The notes beneath the pieces were generated by a model. The model saw only the letters and a program-made list of their open reading frames with translations, ran no database searches and was not told the DNA's origin. DNA of 64,000 bases. Source: Auanema rhodensis (taxonomy: Eukaryota > Nematoda > Chromadorea > Rhabditida > Rhabditidae). Both the position numbers and the translations under genes were made by a program. The stretch covers positions 9,238,001 to 9,302,000 of the forward strand of contig OZ059899.1 in the NCBI GenBank assembly GCA_964057225.1, written 5' to 3'. This document shows positions 32,877-46,124 of this stretch, piece by piece (positions within the stretch are counted from its first letter, which is position 1; the number at the start of each line of letters is the position of its first letter).

Positions 32877-33824
32877 TAACTTTTTTTTATTTCACTTGTC
32901 ATTCATAAAAATCGAATTTATTTTTTTCAATGATTTTTTTTTACAATGTGTCATAAGAATTACACAGTTGAACAAAACGTTTTTTAAGAATTTTCTTTGT
33001 TGTCAACATATATATTTTCCTGGAATTCGAAAGCATTTGGGATGGAAATTAGAAAGAAAAGAACTAGTTTTTCCTACTTTAAAACAAACAATAAGAAATA
33101 AAATGAAAAAGATTGTTAGATATCCAATTTAAACTTATACATTTACTTCGATAAAGAGCCTATTAGATTGAAATTTTATGTCTTACAGTTCTCCAACAGA
33201 ACAGACTGATCCTGATTTTTCTACGATTACATAAAACTCTCGTTTGATATAAAAAAAGGAGAGGAATAACGTTTCCAGGATGTCAAGGATATCGAATCTA
33301 GTGATATTGTAGAAAAATGTAATGTCAGCTCCATAGGTTTTCACCTAACTTCTCTCATCACAATTGTTTTAGTTTTTTTTCTCATAAGAGTTTCTGAAAT
33401 CTTAGGTGAACAAGGCCGTATATAATTTCCTGGAATTCGAAAGCATTTGGGATGGAATTTAGAAAAAAAAGAACTAGTTTTTCCTACTTTAAAACAAACA
33501 ATAAGAAATAAAATGAAAAAGATTGTTAGATATCCAATTTAAACTTATACATTTACTTCGATAAAGAGCCTATTAGTTTGAAATTTTATGTCTTACAGTT
33601 CTCCAACAGAACAGACTGATCCTGATTTTTCTACGATTACATAAAACTCTCGTTTGATATAAAAAAAGGAGAGGAATAACGTTTCCAGGATGTCAAGGAT
33701 ATCGAATCTAGTGATATTGTAGAAAAATGTAATGTCAGCTCCATAGGTTTTCTCCTAATTTCTCTCATCACAATTGTCTTAGTTTTTTTTTCTCATAAGA
33801 GTTTCTGAAATTTTAGTTGAACAA

Positions 33825-33897
33825 GGCCGCGTGGCGCAATGGATAACGCGTCTGCCTACGGAGCAGAAGATTGTAGGTTCGAATCCTGCCGTGGTCG
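33825..33897 (+). tRNA. tRNA-Arg(ACG)
   Basis: Class V with the extra T also seen at 32194; a short relic follows at 34385. Confidence 0.97.
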
Positions 33898-34795
33898 TAA
33901 ATTTTTTTTATTTCACTTGTCATTCATAAAAATCGAATTTATTTTTTTCAATGATTTTTTTTTGCAATGTGTCATAAGAATTACACAGTTGAACAAAACG
34001 TTTTTTAAGAATTTTCTTTGTTGTCAACATATATATTTTTCCTGGAATTCGAAAGCATTTGGGATGGAAATTAGAAAGAAAAGAACTAGTTTTTCCTACT
34101 TTAAAACAAACAATAAGAAATAAAATGAAAAAGATTGTTAGATATCCAATTTAAACTTATACATTTACTTCGATAAAGAGCCTATTAGATTGAAATTTTA
34201 TGTCTTACAGTTCTCCAACAGAACAGACTGATCCTGATTTCTCTATGATTACATAAAACGATATCGAATCTAGTGATATTGTAGAGAAATGTAATGTCAG
34301 CTTCATAGCTTTTCTCTTGATTTCTCTCGTCACAATTGTCTTAGTTTTTTTCTCATAAGAGTTTCTGAAATCTCAGTTAAACAAGGCCGTATATAATTTC
34401 CTGGAATTCGAAAGCATTTGGGATGGAATTTAGAAAAAAAAGAACTAGTTTTTTCTACTTTAAAACAAACAATAAGAAATAAAATGAAAAAGATTGTTAG
34501 ATATTCAATTTAAACTTATACATTTACTTCGATAAAGAGCCTATTAGTTTGAAATTTTATGTCTTACAGTTCTCCAACAGAACAGACTGATCCTGATTTC
34601 TCTATGATTACATAAAACTCTCGTTTGATATAAAAAAAGGAGAGGAATAACGTTTCCAGGATGTCAAGGATATCGAATCTAGTGATATTGTAGAAAAATG
34701 TAATGTCAGCTCCATAGGTTTTCTCCTAATTTCTCTCATCACAATTGTCTTAGTTTTTTTTTCTCATAAGAGTTTCTGAAATCTCAGTTAAACAA

Positions 34796-34868
34796 GGCCG
34801 CGTGGCGCAATGGATAACGCGTCTGCCTACGGAGCAGAAGATTGTAGGTTCGGATCCTGCCGTGGTCG
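34796..34868 (+). tRNA. tRNA-Arg(ACG) with A58-to-G change, possibly non-functional
   Basis: T loop reads TTCGGAT instead of TTCGAAT (G at 34853). This changes the near-invariant A58 and breaks the B-box core GGTTCGA, so Pol III promoter strength and tRNA folding may suffer. Rest of the gene intact. Confidence 0.9.
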
Positions 34869-35404
34869 TAAATTTTTTTTATTTCACTTGTCATTCATAA
34901 AAATCGAATTTATTTTTTTCAATGATTTTTTTTTGCAATGTGTCATAAGAATTACACAGTTGAACAAAACGTTTTTTAAGAATTTTCTTTGTTGTCAACA
35001 TATATATTTTCCTGGAATTCGAAAGCATTTGGGATGGAAATTAGAAAGAAAAGAACTAGTTTTTCCTACTTTGAAACAAACAATAAGAAATAAAATGAAA
35101 AAGATTGTTAGATATCCAATTTAAACTTATACATTTACTTCGATAAAGAGCCTATTAGATTGAAATTTTATGTCTTACAGTTCTCCAACAGAACAGACTG
35201 ATCCTGATTTCTCTATGATTACATAAAACTCCCGTTTGATATAAAAAAAGGAGAGGAATAACGTTTCCAGGATGTCACGGATATCGAATCTAGTGATATT
35301 ATAGAGAAATGTAATGTCAGCTTCATAGCTTTTCTCTTGATTTCTCTCATCACAATTGTCTTAGTTTTTTTCTCATAAGAGTTTCTGAAATCTCAGTTAA
35401 ACAA

Positions 35405-35477
35405 GGCCGCGTGGCGCAATGGATAACGCGTCTGCCTACGGAGCAGAAGATTGTAGGTTCGAATCCTGCCGTGGTCG
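35405..35477 (+). tRNA. tRNA-Arg(ACG)
   Basis: GTAAC flank; the T-run before ACAATG is one base shorter than in 31583 and 32804. Relics follow at 36014 and 36373. Confidence 0.97.
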
Positions 35478-36783
35478 TAACTTTTTTTTATTTCACTTGT
35501 CATTCATAAAAATCGAATTTATTTTTTTCAATGATTTTTTTTACAATGTGTCATAAGAATTACACAGTTGAACAAAACGTTTTTTAAGAATTTTCTTTGT
35601 TGTCAACATATATATTTTCCTGGAATTCGAAAGCATTTGGGATGGAAATTAGAAAGAAAAGAACTAGTTTTTCCTACTTTAAAACAAACAATAAGAAATA
35701 AAATGAAAAAGATTGTTAGATATCCAATTTAAACTTATACATTTACTTCGATAAAGAGCCTATTAGATTGAAATTTTATGTCTTACAGTTCTCCAACAGA
35801 ACAGACTGATCCTGATTTTTCTACGATTACATAAAACTCTCGTTTGATATAAAAAAAGGAGAGGAATAACGTTTCCAGGATGTCAAGGATATCGAATCTA
35901 GTGATATTGTAGAAAAATGTAATGTCAGCTCCATAGGTTTTCACCTAACTTCTCTCATCACAATTGTTTTAGTTTTTTTTCTCATAAGAGTTTCTGAAAT
36001 CTTAGGTGAACAAGGCCGTATATAATTTCCTGGAATTCGAAAGCATTTGGGATGGAATTTAGAAAAAAAAGAACTAGTTTTTCCTACTTTAAAACAAACA
36101 ACAAGAAATAAAATGAAAAAGATTGTTAGATATCCAATTTAAACTTATACATTTACTTCGATAAAGAGCCTATTAGATTGAAATTTTATGTCTTACAGTT
36201 CTCCAACAGAACAGACTGATCCTGATTTCTCTATGATTACATAAAACGATATCGAATCTAGTGATATTGTAGAGAAATGTAATGTCAGCTTCATAGCTTT
36301 TCTCTTGATTTCTCTCGTCACAATTGTCTTAGTTTTTTTCTCATAAGAGTTTCTGAAATCTCAGTTAAACAAGGCCGTATATAATTTCCTGGAATTCGAA
36401 AGCATTTGGGATGGAATTTAGAAAAAAAAGAACTAGTTTTTCCTACTTTAAAACAAACAATAAGAAATAAAATGAAAAAGATTGTTAGATATTCAATTTA
36501 AACTTATACATTTACTTCGATAAAGAGCCTATTAGTTTGAAATTTTATGTCTTACAGTTCTCCAACAGAACAGACTGATCCTGATTTCTCTATGATTACA
36601 TAAAACTCTCGTTTGATATAAAAAAAGGAGAGGAATAACGTTTCCAGGATGTCAAGGATATCGAATCTAGTGATATTGTAGAAAAATGTAATGTCAGCTC
36701 CATAGGTTTTCTCCTAATTTCTCTCATCACAATTGTCTTAGTTTTTTTTTCTCATAAGAGTTTCTGAAATCTTAGTTGAACAA

Positions 36784-36856
36784 TGCCGCGTGGCGCAATG
36801 GATAACGCGTCTGCCTACGGAGCAGAAGATTGTAGGTTCGAATCCTGCCGTGGTCG
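36784..36856 (+). tRNA. tRNA-Arg(ACG), first base changed
   Basis: Starts TGCCGCG instead of GGCCGCG, so the first acceptor pair G1-C72 becomes a T-C mismatch. The T-run is also slightly altered (TTTTTTTAATTT). Processing or stability may be reduced. Confidence 0.9.
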
Positions 36857-37752
36857 TAAATTTTTTTAATTTCACTTGTCATTCATAAAAATCGAATTTA
36901 TTTTTTTCAATGATTTTTTTTTGCAATGTGTCATAAGAATTACACAGTTGAACAAAACGTTTTTTAAGAATTTTCTTTGTTGTCAACATATATATTTTCC
37001 TGGAATTCGAAAGCATTTGGGATGGAAATTAGAAAGAAAAGAACTAGTTTTTCCTACTTTAAAACAAACAATAAGAAATAAAATAAAAAAGATTGTTAGA
37101 TATCCAATTTAAACTTATACATTTACTACGATAAAGAGCCTATTAGATTGAAATTTTATGTCTTACAGTTCTCCAACAGAACAGACTGATCCTGATTTCT
37201 CTATGATTACATAAAACGATATCGAATCTAGTGATATTGTAGAGAAATGTAATGTCAGCTTCATAGCTTTTCTCTTGATTTCTCTCATCACAATTGTCTT
37301 AGTTTTTTCTCATAAGAGTTTCTGAAATCTCAGTTAAACAAGGCCGTATATAATTTCCTGGAATTCGAAAGCATTTGGGATGGAATTTAGAAAAAAAAGA
37401 ACTAGTTTTTCCTACTTTAAAACAAACAATAAAAAATAAAATGAAAAAGATTGTTAGATATTCAATTTAAACTTATACATTTACTTCGATAAAGAGCCTA
37501 TTAGTTTGAAATTTTATGTCTTACAGTTCTCCAACAGAACAGACTGATCCTGATTTTTCTACGATTACATAAAACTCTCGTTTGATATAAAAAAAGGAGA
37601 GGAATAACGTTTCCAGGATGTCAAGGATATCGAATCTAGTGATATTGTAGAAAAATGTAATGTCAGCTCCATAGGTTTTCTCCTAATTTCTCTCATCACA
37701 ATTGTCTTAGTTTTTTTTTCTCATAAGAGTTTCTGAAATCTTAGTTGAACAA

Positions 37753-37825
37753 GGCCGCGTGGCGCAATGGATAACGCTTCTGCCTACGGAGCAGAAGATT
37801 GTAGGTTCGAATCCTGCCGTGGTCG
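37753..37825 (+). tRNA. tRNA-Arg(ACG), position 26 variant
   Basis: Reads AACGCTTCTGCC (T at 37778) where other copies have AACGCGTCTGCC, changing the base between D and anticodon stems. Likely tolerated. Confidence 0.93.
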
Positions 37826-38722
37826 TAAATTTTTTTTATTTCACTTGTCATTCATAAAAATCGAATTTATTTTTTTCAATGATTTTTTTTTGCAATGTGT
37901 CATAAGAATTACACAGTTGAACAAAACGTTTTTTAAGAATTTTCTTTGTTGTCAACATATATATTTTCCTGGAATTCGAAAGCATTTGGGATGGAAATTA
38001 GAAAGAAAAGAACTAGTTTTTCCTACTTTAAAACAAACAATAAGAAATAAAATGAAAAAGATTGTTAGATATCCAATTTAAACTTATACATTTACTTCGA
38101 TAAAGAGCCTATTAGATTGAAATTTTATGTCTTACAGTTCTCCAACAGAACAGACTGATCCTGATTTCTCTATGATTACATAAAACGATATCGAATCTAG
38201 TGATATTGTAGAGAAATGTAATGTCAGCTTCATAGCTTTTCTCTTGATTTCTCTCATCACAATTGTCTTAGTTTTTTTCTCATAAGAGTTTCTGAAATCT
38301 CAGTTAAACAAGGCCGTATAAAATTTCCTGTAATTCGAAAGCATTTGGGATGGAATTTAGAAAGAAAAGAACTAGTTTTTCCTACTTTAAAACAAACAAT
38401 AAAAAATAAAATGAAAAAGATTGTTAGATATCCAATTTAAACTTATACATTTACTTCGATGAAGAGCCTGTTAGTTTGAAATTTTATGTCTTACAGTTCT
38501 CCAACAGAACAGACTGATCCTGATTTTTCTACGATTACATAAAACTCTCGTTTGATATAAAAAAAAGAGAGGAATAACGTTTCCAGGATGTCAAGGATAT
38601 CGAATCTAGTGATATTGTAGAAAAATGTAATGTCAGCTCCATAGGTTTTCTCCTAATTTCTCTCATCACAATTGTCTTAGTTTTTTTTTCTCATAAGAGT
38701 TTCTGAAATCTTAGTTGAACAA

Positions 38723-38795
38723 GGCCGCGTGGCGCAATGGATAACGCGTCTGCCTACGGAGCAGAAGATTGTAGGTTCGAATCCTGCCGTGGTCG
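38723..38795 (+). tRNA. tRNA-Arg(ACG)
   Basis: Class K flank (T-run ending CATTTC; CATAAAAATTACAC). Next gene at 610 bp. Confidence 0.97.
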
Positions 38796-39332
38796 TAAAT
38801 TTTTTTCATTTCACTTGTCATTCATAAAAATCGAATTTATTTTTTTCAATAATTTTTTTTTGCAATGTGTCATAAAAATTACACAGTTGAACAAAACGTT
38901 TTTCAAGTATTTTCTTTGTTGTCAACATATATATTTTCCTGGAATTCGAAAGCATTTGGGATGGAAATTAGAAAGAAAATAACTAGTTTTTCCTACTTTA
39001 AAACAAACAATAAGAAATAAAATGAAAAAGATTGTTAGATATCCAATTTAAACTTATACATTTACTTCGATAAAAAGCCTGTTAGTTTGAAATTTTATGT
39101 CTTACAGTTCTCCAACAGAACAGACTGATCCTGATTTTTCTACGATTACATAAAACTCTCGTTTGATATAAAAAAAAGAGAGGAATAACGTTTCCAGGAT
39201 GTCAAGGATATCGAATCTAGTGATATTGTAGAGAAATGTAATGTCAGCTCCATAGGTTTTCTCCTAATTTCTCTCATCACAATTGTCTTAGTTTTTTTTC
39301 TCATAAGAGTTTCTGAAATCTTAGGTGAACAA

Positions 39333-39405
39333 GGCCGCGTGGCGCAATGGATAACGCGTCTGCCTACGGAGCAGAAGATTGTAGGTTCGAATCCTGCCGT
39401 GGTCG
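39333..39405 (+). tRNA. tRNA-Arg(ACG)
   Basis: Class V with GGAATTCTAAAGC in the 3' flank, a variant that recurs in higher-order repeat B. Confidence 0.97.
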
Positions 39406-39941
39406 TAAATTTTTTTTATTTCACTTGTCATTCATAAAAATTGAATTTATTTTTTTCAATGATTTTTTTTTGCAATGTGTCATAAGAATTACACAGTTGA
39501 ACAAAACGTTTTTTAAGAATTTTCTTTGTTGTCAACATATATATTTTCCCGGAATTCTAAAGCATTTGGGATGGAAATTAGAAAGAAAAGAACTAGTTTT
39601 TCCTACTTTAAAACAAACAATAAGAAATAAAATGAAAAAGATTGTTAGATATCCAATTTAAACTTATACATTTACTTCGATGAAGAGCCTATTAGATTGA
39701 AATTTTATGTCTTACAGTTCTCCAACAGAACAGACTGATCCTGATTTCTCTATGATTACATAAAACTCCCGTTTGATATAAAAAAAGGAGAGGAATAACG
39801 TTTCCAGGATGTCAAGGATATCGAATCTAGTGATATTGTAGAGAAATGTAATGTCAGCTTCATAGCTTTTCTCTTGATTTCTCTCATCACAATTGTCTTA
39901 GTTTTTTTCTCATAAGAGTTTCTGAAATCTCAGTTAAACAA

Positions 39942-40014
39942 GGCCGCGTGGCGCAATGGATAACGCGTCTGCCTACGGAGCAGAAGATTGTAGGTTCGAA
40001 TCCTGCCGTGGTCG
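39942..40014 (+). tRNA. tRNA-Arg(ACG), weakened T-run
   Basis: Class S flank. The terminator is interrupted (AAATTTTCTTTATTT), leaving only four consecutive T, still a plausible Pol III stop. Confidence 0.96.
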
Positions 40015-41112
40015 TAAATTTTCTTTATTTCACTTGTCATTCATAAAAATCGAATTTATTTTTTTCAACGACTATTTTTGCAATGTGTCATAAGAATTTC
40101 ACAGTTTAACAAAACGTTTTTTAAGAAGTTTTTTTGTTGTCAACATATATATTTTGCTGGAATTCGAAAGCATTTGGGATGGAAATTAAAAAGAAAAGAA
40201 CTAGTTTTTCCTACTTTAAAACAAACAATAAGAAATAAAATGAAAAAAATTGTTAGATATCCAATTTAAACTTATACATTTACTTCGATAAAGAGCCTAT
40301 TAGATTGAAATTTTATGTCTTACAGTTCTCCAACAGAACAGACTGATCCTGATTTCTCTATGATTACATAAAACTCCCGTTTGATATATAAAAAGGAGAG
40401 GAATAACGTTTCCAGGATGTCAAGGATATCGAATCTAGTGATATTGTAGAGAAATGTAATGTCAGCTCCATAGGTTTTCTCTTAATTTCTCTCATCACAA
40501 TTGTCTTAGTTTTTTTCTCATAAGAGTTTCTGAAATCTTAGGTGAACAAGGCCGTATATAATTTCCTGTAATTCGAAAGCATTTGGGATGGAATTTAGAA
40601 AGAAACGAACTAGTTTTTCCCACTTTAAAACAAACAATAAGAAATAAAATGAAAAAGATTGTTAGATATCCAATTTAAACTTATACATTTACTTCGATAA
40701 AGAGCCTATTAGATTGAAATTTTATGTCTTACAGTTCTCCAACAGAAGAGACTGATCCTGATTTTTCTACGATTACATAAAACTCTCGTTTGATATAAAA
40801 AAAGGAGAGGAATAACGTTTCCAGGATGTCAAGGATATCGAATCTAGTGATATTGTAGAGAAATGTAATGTCAGCTCCATAGGTTTTCTCTTAATTTCTC
40901 TCATCACAATTGTCTTAGTTTTTTTCTCATAAGAGTTTCTGAAATCTTAGGTGAACAAGGCCGTATATAATTTCCTGTAATTCGAAAGCATTTAGGATGG
41001 AATTTAGAAAGAAAAGAACTAGTTTTTCCTACTTTAAAACAAACAATAAGAAATAAAATGAAAAAGATTGTTAGATATCCAATTTAAACTTATACATTTA
41101 CTTCGATAAAGA

Positions 41113-41261
41113 GCCTATTAGATTGAAATTTTATGTCTTACAGTTCTCCAACAGAACAGACTGATCCTGATTTTTCCTACTTTAAAACAAACAATAAGAA
41201 ATAAAATGAAAAAGATTGTTAGATATCCAATTTAAACTTATACATTTACTTCGATAAAGAG
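41113..41261 (+). repeat. 149-bp mini-unit with internal deletion
   Basis: Between two CCTATTAG unit boundaries only 149 bp remain. The unit jumps from the upstream CCTGATTTTT stretch directly into TTTTTCCTACTTTAAAAC near the unit end, losing the tRNA position and most of the flank. The TTTTTC shared at both break points suggests slippage or microhomology. It is the only unit of this form that I saw. Confidence 0.9.
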
Positions 41262-41516
41262 CCTATTAGTTTGAAATTTTATGTCTTACAGTTCTCCAAC
41301 AGAACAGACTGATCCTGATTTTTCTACGATTACATAAAACTCTCGTTTGATATAAAAAAAGGAGAGGAATAACGTTTCCAGGATGTCAAGGATATCGAAT
41401 CTAGTGATATTGTAGAAAAATGTAATGTCAGCTCCATAGGTTTTCACCTAACTTCTCTCATCACAATTGTTTTAGTTTTTTTTCTCATAAGAGTTTCTGA
41501 AATCTTAGGTGAACAA

Positions 41517-41589
41517 GGCCGCGTGGCGCAATGGATAACGCGTCTGCCTACGGAGCAGAAGATTGTAGGTTCGAATCCTGCCGTGGTCG
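41517..41589 (+). tRNA. tRNA-Arg(ACG)
   Basis: Class V; TTTTTCCTTC variant in the 3' flank, shared with 42845. Lies after two relics and the 149-bp mini-unit. Confidence 0.97.
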
Positions 41590-42844
41590 TAAATTTTTTT
41601 TATTTCACTTGTCATTCATAAAAATCGAATTTATTTTTTTCAATGATTTTTTTTTGCAATGTGTCATAAGAATTACACAGTTGAACAAAACGTTTTTTAA
41701 GAATTTTCTTTGTTGTCAACATATATATTTTCCTGGAATTCGAAAGCATTTGGGATGGAAATTAGAAAGAAAAGAACTAGTTTTTCCTTCTTTAAAACAA
41801 ACAATAAGAAATAAAATGAAAAAGATTGTTAGATATCCAATTTAAACTTATACATTTACTTCGATAAAGAGCCTATTAGATTGAAATTTTATGTCTTACA
41901 GTTCTCCAACAGAACAGACTGATCCTGATTTCTCTATGATTACATAAAATGATATCGAATCTAGTGATATTGTAGAGAAATGTAATGTCAGCTTCATAGC
42001 TTTTCTCTTGATTTCTCTCATCACAATTGTCTTAGTTTTTCTCTCATAAGAGTTTCTGAAATCTCAGTTAAACAAGGCCGTATAAAATTTCCTGTAATTC
42101 GAAAGCATTTGGGATGGAATTTAGAAAGAAAAGAACTAGTTTTTCCTACTTTAAAACAAACAATAAGAAATAAAATGAAAAAGATTGTTAGATATCCAAT
42201 TTAAACTTATACATTTACTTCGATGAAGAGCCTGTTAGATTGAAATTTTATGTCTAACAGTTCTCCAACAGAACAGACTGATCCTGATTTCTCTATGATT
42301 ACATAAAACGATATCGAATCTAGTGATATTGTAGAGAAATGTAATGTCAGCTTCATAGCTTTTCTCTTGACTTCTCTCATCACAATTGTCTTAGTTTTTT
42401 TCTCATAAGAGTTTCTGAAATCTCAGTTAAACAAGGCCGTATATAATTTCCTGGAATTCGAAAGCATTTGGGATGGAATTTAGAAAAAAAAAACTAGTTT
42501 TTCCTACTTTAAAACAAACAGTAAGAAATAAAATGAAAAAGATTAATAGATATCCAATTTAAACTTATACATTTACTTCGATAAAGAGCCTATTAGTTTG
42601 AAATTTTATGTCTTACAGTTCTCCAACAGAACAGACTGATCCTGATTTTTCTACGATTACATAAAACTCTCGTTTGATATAAAAAAAGGAGAGGAATAAC
42701 GTTTCCAGGATGTCAAGGATATCGAATCTAGTGATATTGTAGAAAAATGTAATGTCAGCTCCATAGGTTTTCTCCTAATTTCTCTCATCACAAATGTCTT
42801 AGTTTTTTTTTCTCATAAGAGTTTCTGAAATCTTAGTTGAACAA

Positions 42845-42917
42845 GGCCGCGTGGCGCAATGGATAACGCGTCTGCCTACGGAGCAGAAGATTGTAGGTTC
42901 GAATCCTGCCGTGGTCG
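42845..42917 (+). tRNA. tRNA-Arg(ACG)
   Basis: Class V with the TTTTTCCTTC variant of 41517. Relics follow at 43404 and 43813. Confidence 0.97.
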
Positions 42918-44223
42918 TAAATTTTTTTTATTTCACTTGTCATTCATAAAAATCGAATTTATTTTTTTCAATGATTTTTTTTTGCAATGTGTCATAAGAA
43001 TTACACAGTTGAACAAAACGTTTTTTAAGAATTTTCTTTGTTGTCAACATATATATTTTCCTGGAATTCGAAAGCATTTGGGATGGAAATTAGAAAGAAA
43101 AGAACTAGTTTTTCCTTCTTTAAAACAAACAATAAGAAATAAAATGAAAAAGATTGTTAGATATCCAATTTAAACTTATACATTTACTTCGATAAAGAGC
43201 CTATTAGATTGAAATTTTATGTCTAACAGTTCTCCAACAGAACAGACTGATCCTGATTTCTCTATGATTACATAAAACGATATCGAATCTAGTGATATTG
43301 TAGAGAAATGTAATGTCAGCTTCATAGCTTTTCTCTTGACTTCTCTCATCACAATTGTCTTAGTTTTTTTCTCATAAGAGTTTCTGAAATCTCAGTTAAA
43401 CAAGGCCGTATAAAATTTCCTGTAATTCGAAAGCATTTGGGATGGAATTTAGAAAGAAAAGAACTATTTTTTCCTACTTTAAAACAAACAATAAGAAATA
43501 AAATGAAAAAGATTGTTAGATATCCAATTTAAACTTATACATTTACTTCGATGAAGAGCCTGTTAGATTGAAATTTTATGTCTTACAGTTCTGCAACAGA
43601 ACAGACTGATCCTGATTTCTCTATGATTACATAAAACTCCCGTTTGATATATAAAAAGGAGAGGAATAACGTTTCCAGGATGTCAAGGATATCGAATCTA
43701 GTGATATTGTAAAGAAATGTAATGTCAGCTCCATAGGTTTTCTCTTAATTTCTCTCATCACAATTGTCTTAGTTTTTTTCTCATAAGAGTTTCTGAAATC
43801 TTAGGTGAACAAGGCCGTATATAATTTCCTGTAATTCGAAAGCATTTGGGATGGAATTTAGAAAGAAACGAACTAGTTTTTCCCACTTTAAAACAAACAA
43901 TAAGAAATAAAATGAAAAAGATTGTTAGATATCCAATTTAAACTTATACATTTACTTCGATAAAGAGCCTATTAGATTGAAATTTTATGTCTTACAGTTC
44001 TCCAACAGAACAGACTGATCCTGATTTTTCTACGATTACATAAAACTCTCGTTTGATATAAAAAAAGGAGAGGAATAACGTTTCCAGGATGTCAAGGATA
44101 TCGAATCTAGTGATATTGTAGAAAAATGTAATGTCAGCTCCATAGGTTTTCTCTTAATTTCTCTCATCACAATATTCTTAGTTTTTTTTTCCCATAAGAG
44201 TTTCTGAAATCTTAGGTGAACAA

Positions 44224-44296
44224 GGCCGCGTGGCGCAATGGATAACGCGTCTGCCTACGGAGCAGAAGATTGTAGGTTCGAATCCTGCCGTGGTCG
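44224..44296 (+). tRNA. tRNA-Arg(ACG)
   Basis: First tRNA of higher-order repeat B; GTAAC flank and TTTAAAAAAAAC variant. Confidence 0.97.
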
Positions 44297-44833
44297 TAAC
44301 TTTTTTTTATTTCACTTGTCATTCATAAAAATCGAATTTATTTTTTTCAATGATTTTTTTTTGCAATGTGTCATAAGAATTACACAGTTGAACAAAACGT
44401 TTTTTAAGAATTTTCTTTGTTGTCAACATATATATTTTCCTGGAATTCGAAAGCATTTGGGATGGAAATTAGAAAGAAAAGAACTAGTTTTTCCTACTTT
44501 AAAAAAAACAATAAGAAATAAAATGAAAAAGATTGTTAGATATCCAATTTAAACTTATACATTTACTTCGATAAAGAGCCTATTAGATTGAAATTTTATG
44601 TCTTACAGTTCTCCAACAGAACAGACTGATCCTGATTTCTCTATGATTACATAAAACTCTCGTTTGATATGAAAAAAGGAGAGGAATAACGTTTCCAGGA
44701 TGTCAAGGATATCGAATCTAGTGATATTGTAGAAAAATGTAATGTCAGCTCCATAGGTTTTCTCCTAATTTCTCTCATCACAATTGTCTTAGTTTTTTTT
44801 CTCATAAGAGTTTCTGAAATCTTAGTTGAACAA

Positions 44834-44906
44834 GGCCGCGTGGCGCAATGGATAACGCGTCTGCCTACGGAGCAGAAGATTGTAGGTTCGAATCCTGCCG
44901 TGGTCG
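44834..44906 (+). tRNA. tRNA-Arg(ACG)
   Basis: Repeat B copy 1, second tRNA; same flank variants as 44224. Confidence 0.97.
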
Positions 44907-45443
44907 TAACTTTTTTTTATTTCACTTGTCATTCATAAAAATCGAATTTATTTTTTTCAATGATTTTTTTTTGCAATGTGTCATAAGAATTACACAGTTG
45001 AACAAAACGTTTTTTAAGAATTTTCTTTGTTGTCAACATATATATTTTCCTGGAATTCGAAAGCATTTGGGATGGAAATTAGAAAGAAAAGAACTAGTTT
45101 TTCCTACTTTAAAAAAAACAATAAGAAATAAAATGAAAAAGATTGTTAGATATCCAATTTAAACTTATACATTTACTTCGATAAAGAGCCTATTAGATTG
45201 AAATTTTATGTCTTACAGTTCTCCAACAGAACAGACTGATTCTGATTTCTCTATGATTACATAAAACTCCCGTTTGATATAAAAAAAGGAGAGGAATAAC
45301 GTTTCCAGGATGTCAAGGATATCGAATCTAGTGATATTGTAGAGAAATGTAATGTCAGCTCCATAGGTTTTCTCCTAATTTCTCTCATCACAATTGTCTT
45401 AGTTTTTTTTCTCATGAGAGTTTCTGAAATCTTAGGTGAACAA

Positions 45444-45516
45444 GGCCGCGTGGCGCAATGGATAACGCGTCTGCCTACGGAGCAGAAGATTGTAGGTTCG
45501 AATCCTGCCGTGGTCG
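45444..45516 (+). tRNA. tRNA-Arg(ACG)
   Basis: Repeat B copy 1, third tRNA; GGAATTCTAAAGC flank variant. Confidence 0.97.
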
Positions 45517-46051
45517 TAAATTTTTTTTATTTCACTTGTCATTCATAAAAATCGAATTTATTTTTTTCAATGATTTTTTTTGCAATGTGTCATAAGAATT
45601 ACACAGTTGAACAAAACGTTTTTTAAGAATTTTCTTTGTTGTCAACATATATATTTTCCTGGAATTCTAAAGCATTTGGGATGGAAATTAGAAAGAAAAG
45701 AACTAGTTTTTCCTACTTTAAAACAAACAATAAGAAATAAAATGAAAAAGATTGTTAGATATCCAATTTAAACTTATACATTTACTTCGATAAAGAGCCT
45801 ATTAGATTGAAATTTTATGTCTTACAGTTCTCCAACAGAACAGACTGATCCTGATTTCTCTATGATTACATAAAACTCCCGTTTGATATAAAAAAAGGAG
45901 AGGAATAACGTTTCCAGGATGTCAAGGATATCGAATCTAGTGATATCGTAGAGAAATGTAATGTCAGCTTCATAGCTTTTCTCTTGATTTCTCTCATCAC
46001 AATTTTCTTAGTTTTTTTCTCATAAGAGTTTCTGAAATCTCAGTTAAACAA

Positions 46052-46124
46052 GGCCGCGTGGCGCAATGGATAACGCGTCTGCCTACGGAGCAGAAGATTG
46101 TAGGTTCGAATCCTGCCGTGGTCG
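46052..46124 (+). tRNA. tRNA-Arg(ACG)
   Basis: Repeat B copy 1, fourth tRNA; class S flank with TTTTTTTCAACGACTATTTTTGC. Confidence 0.97.
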
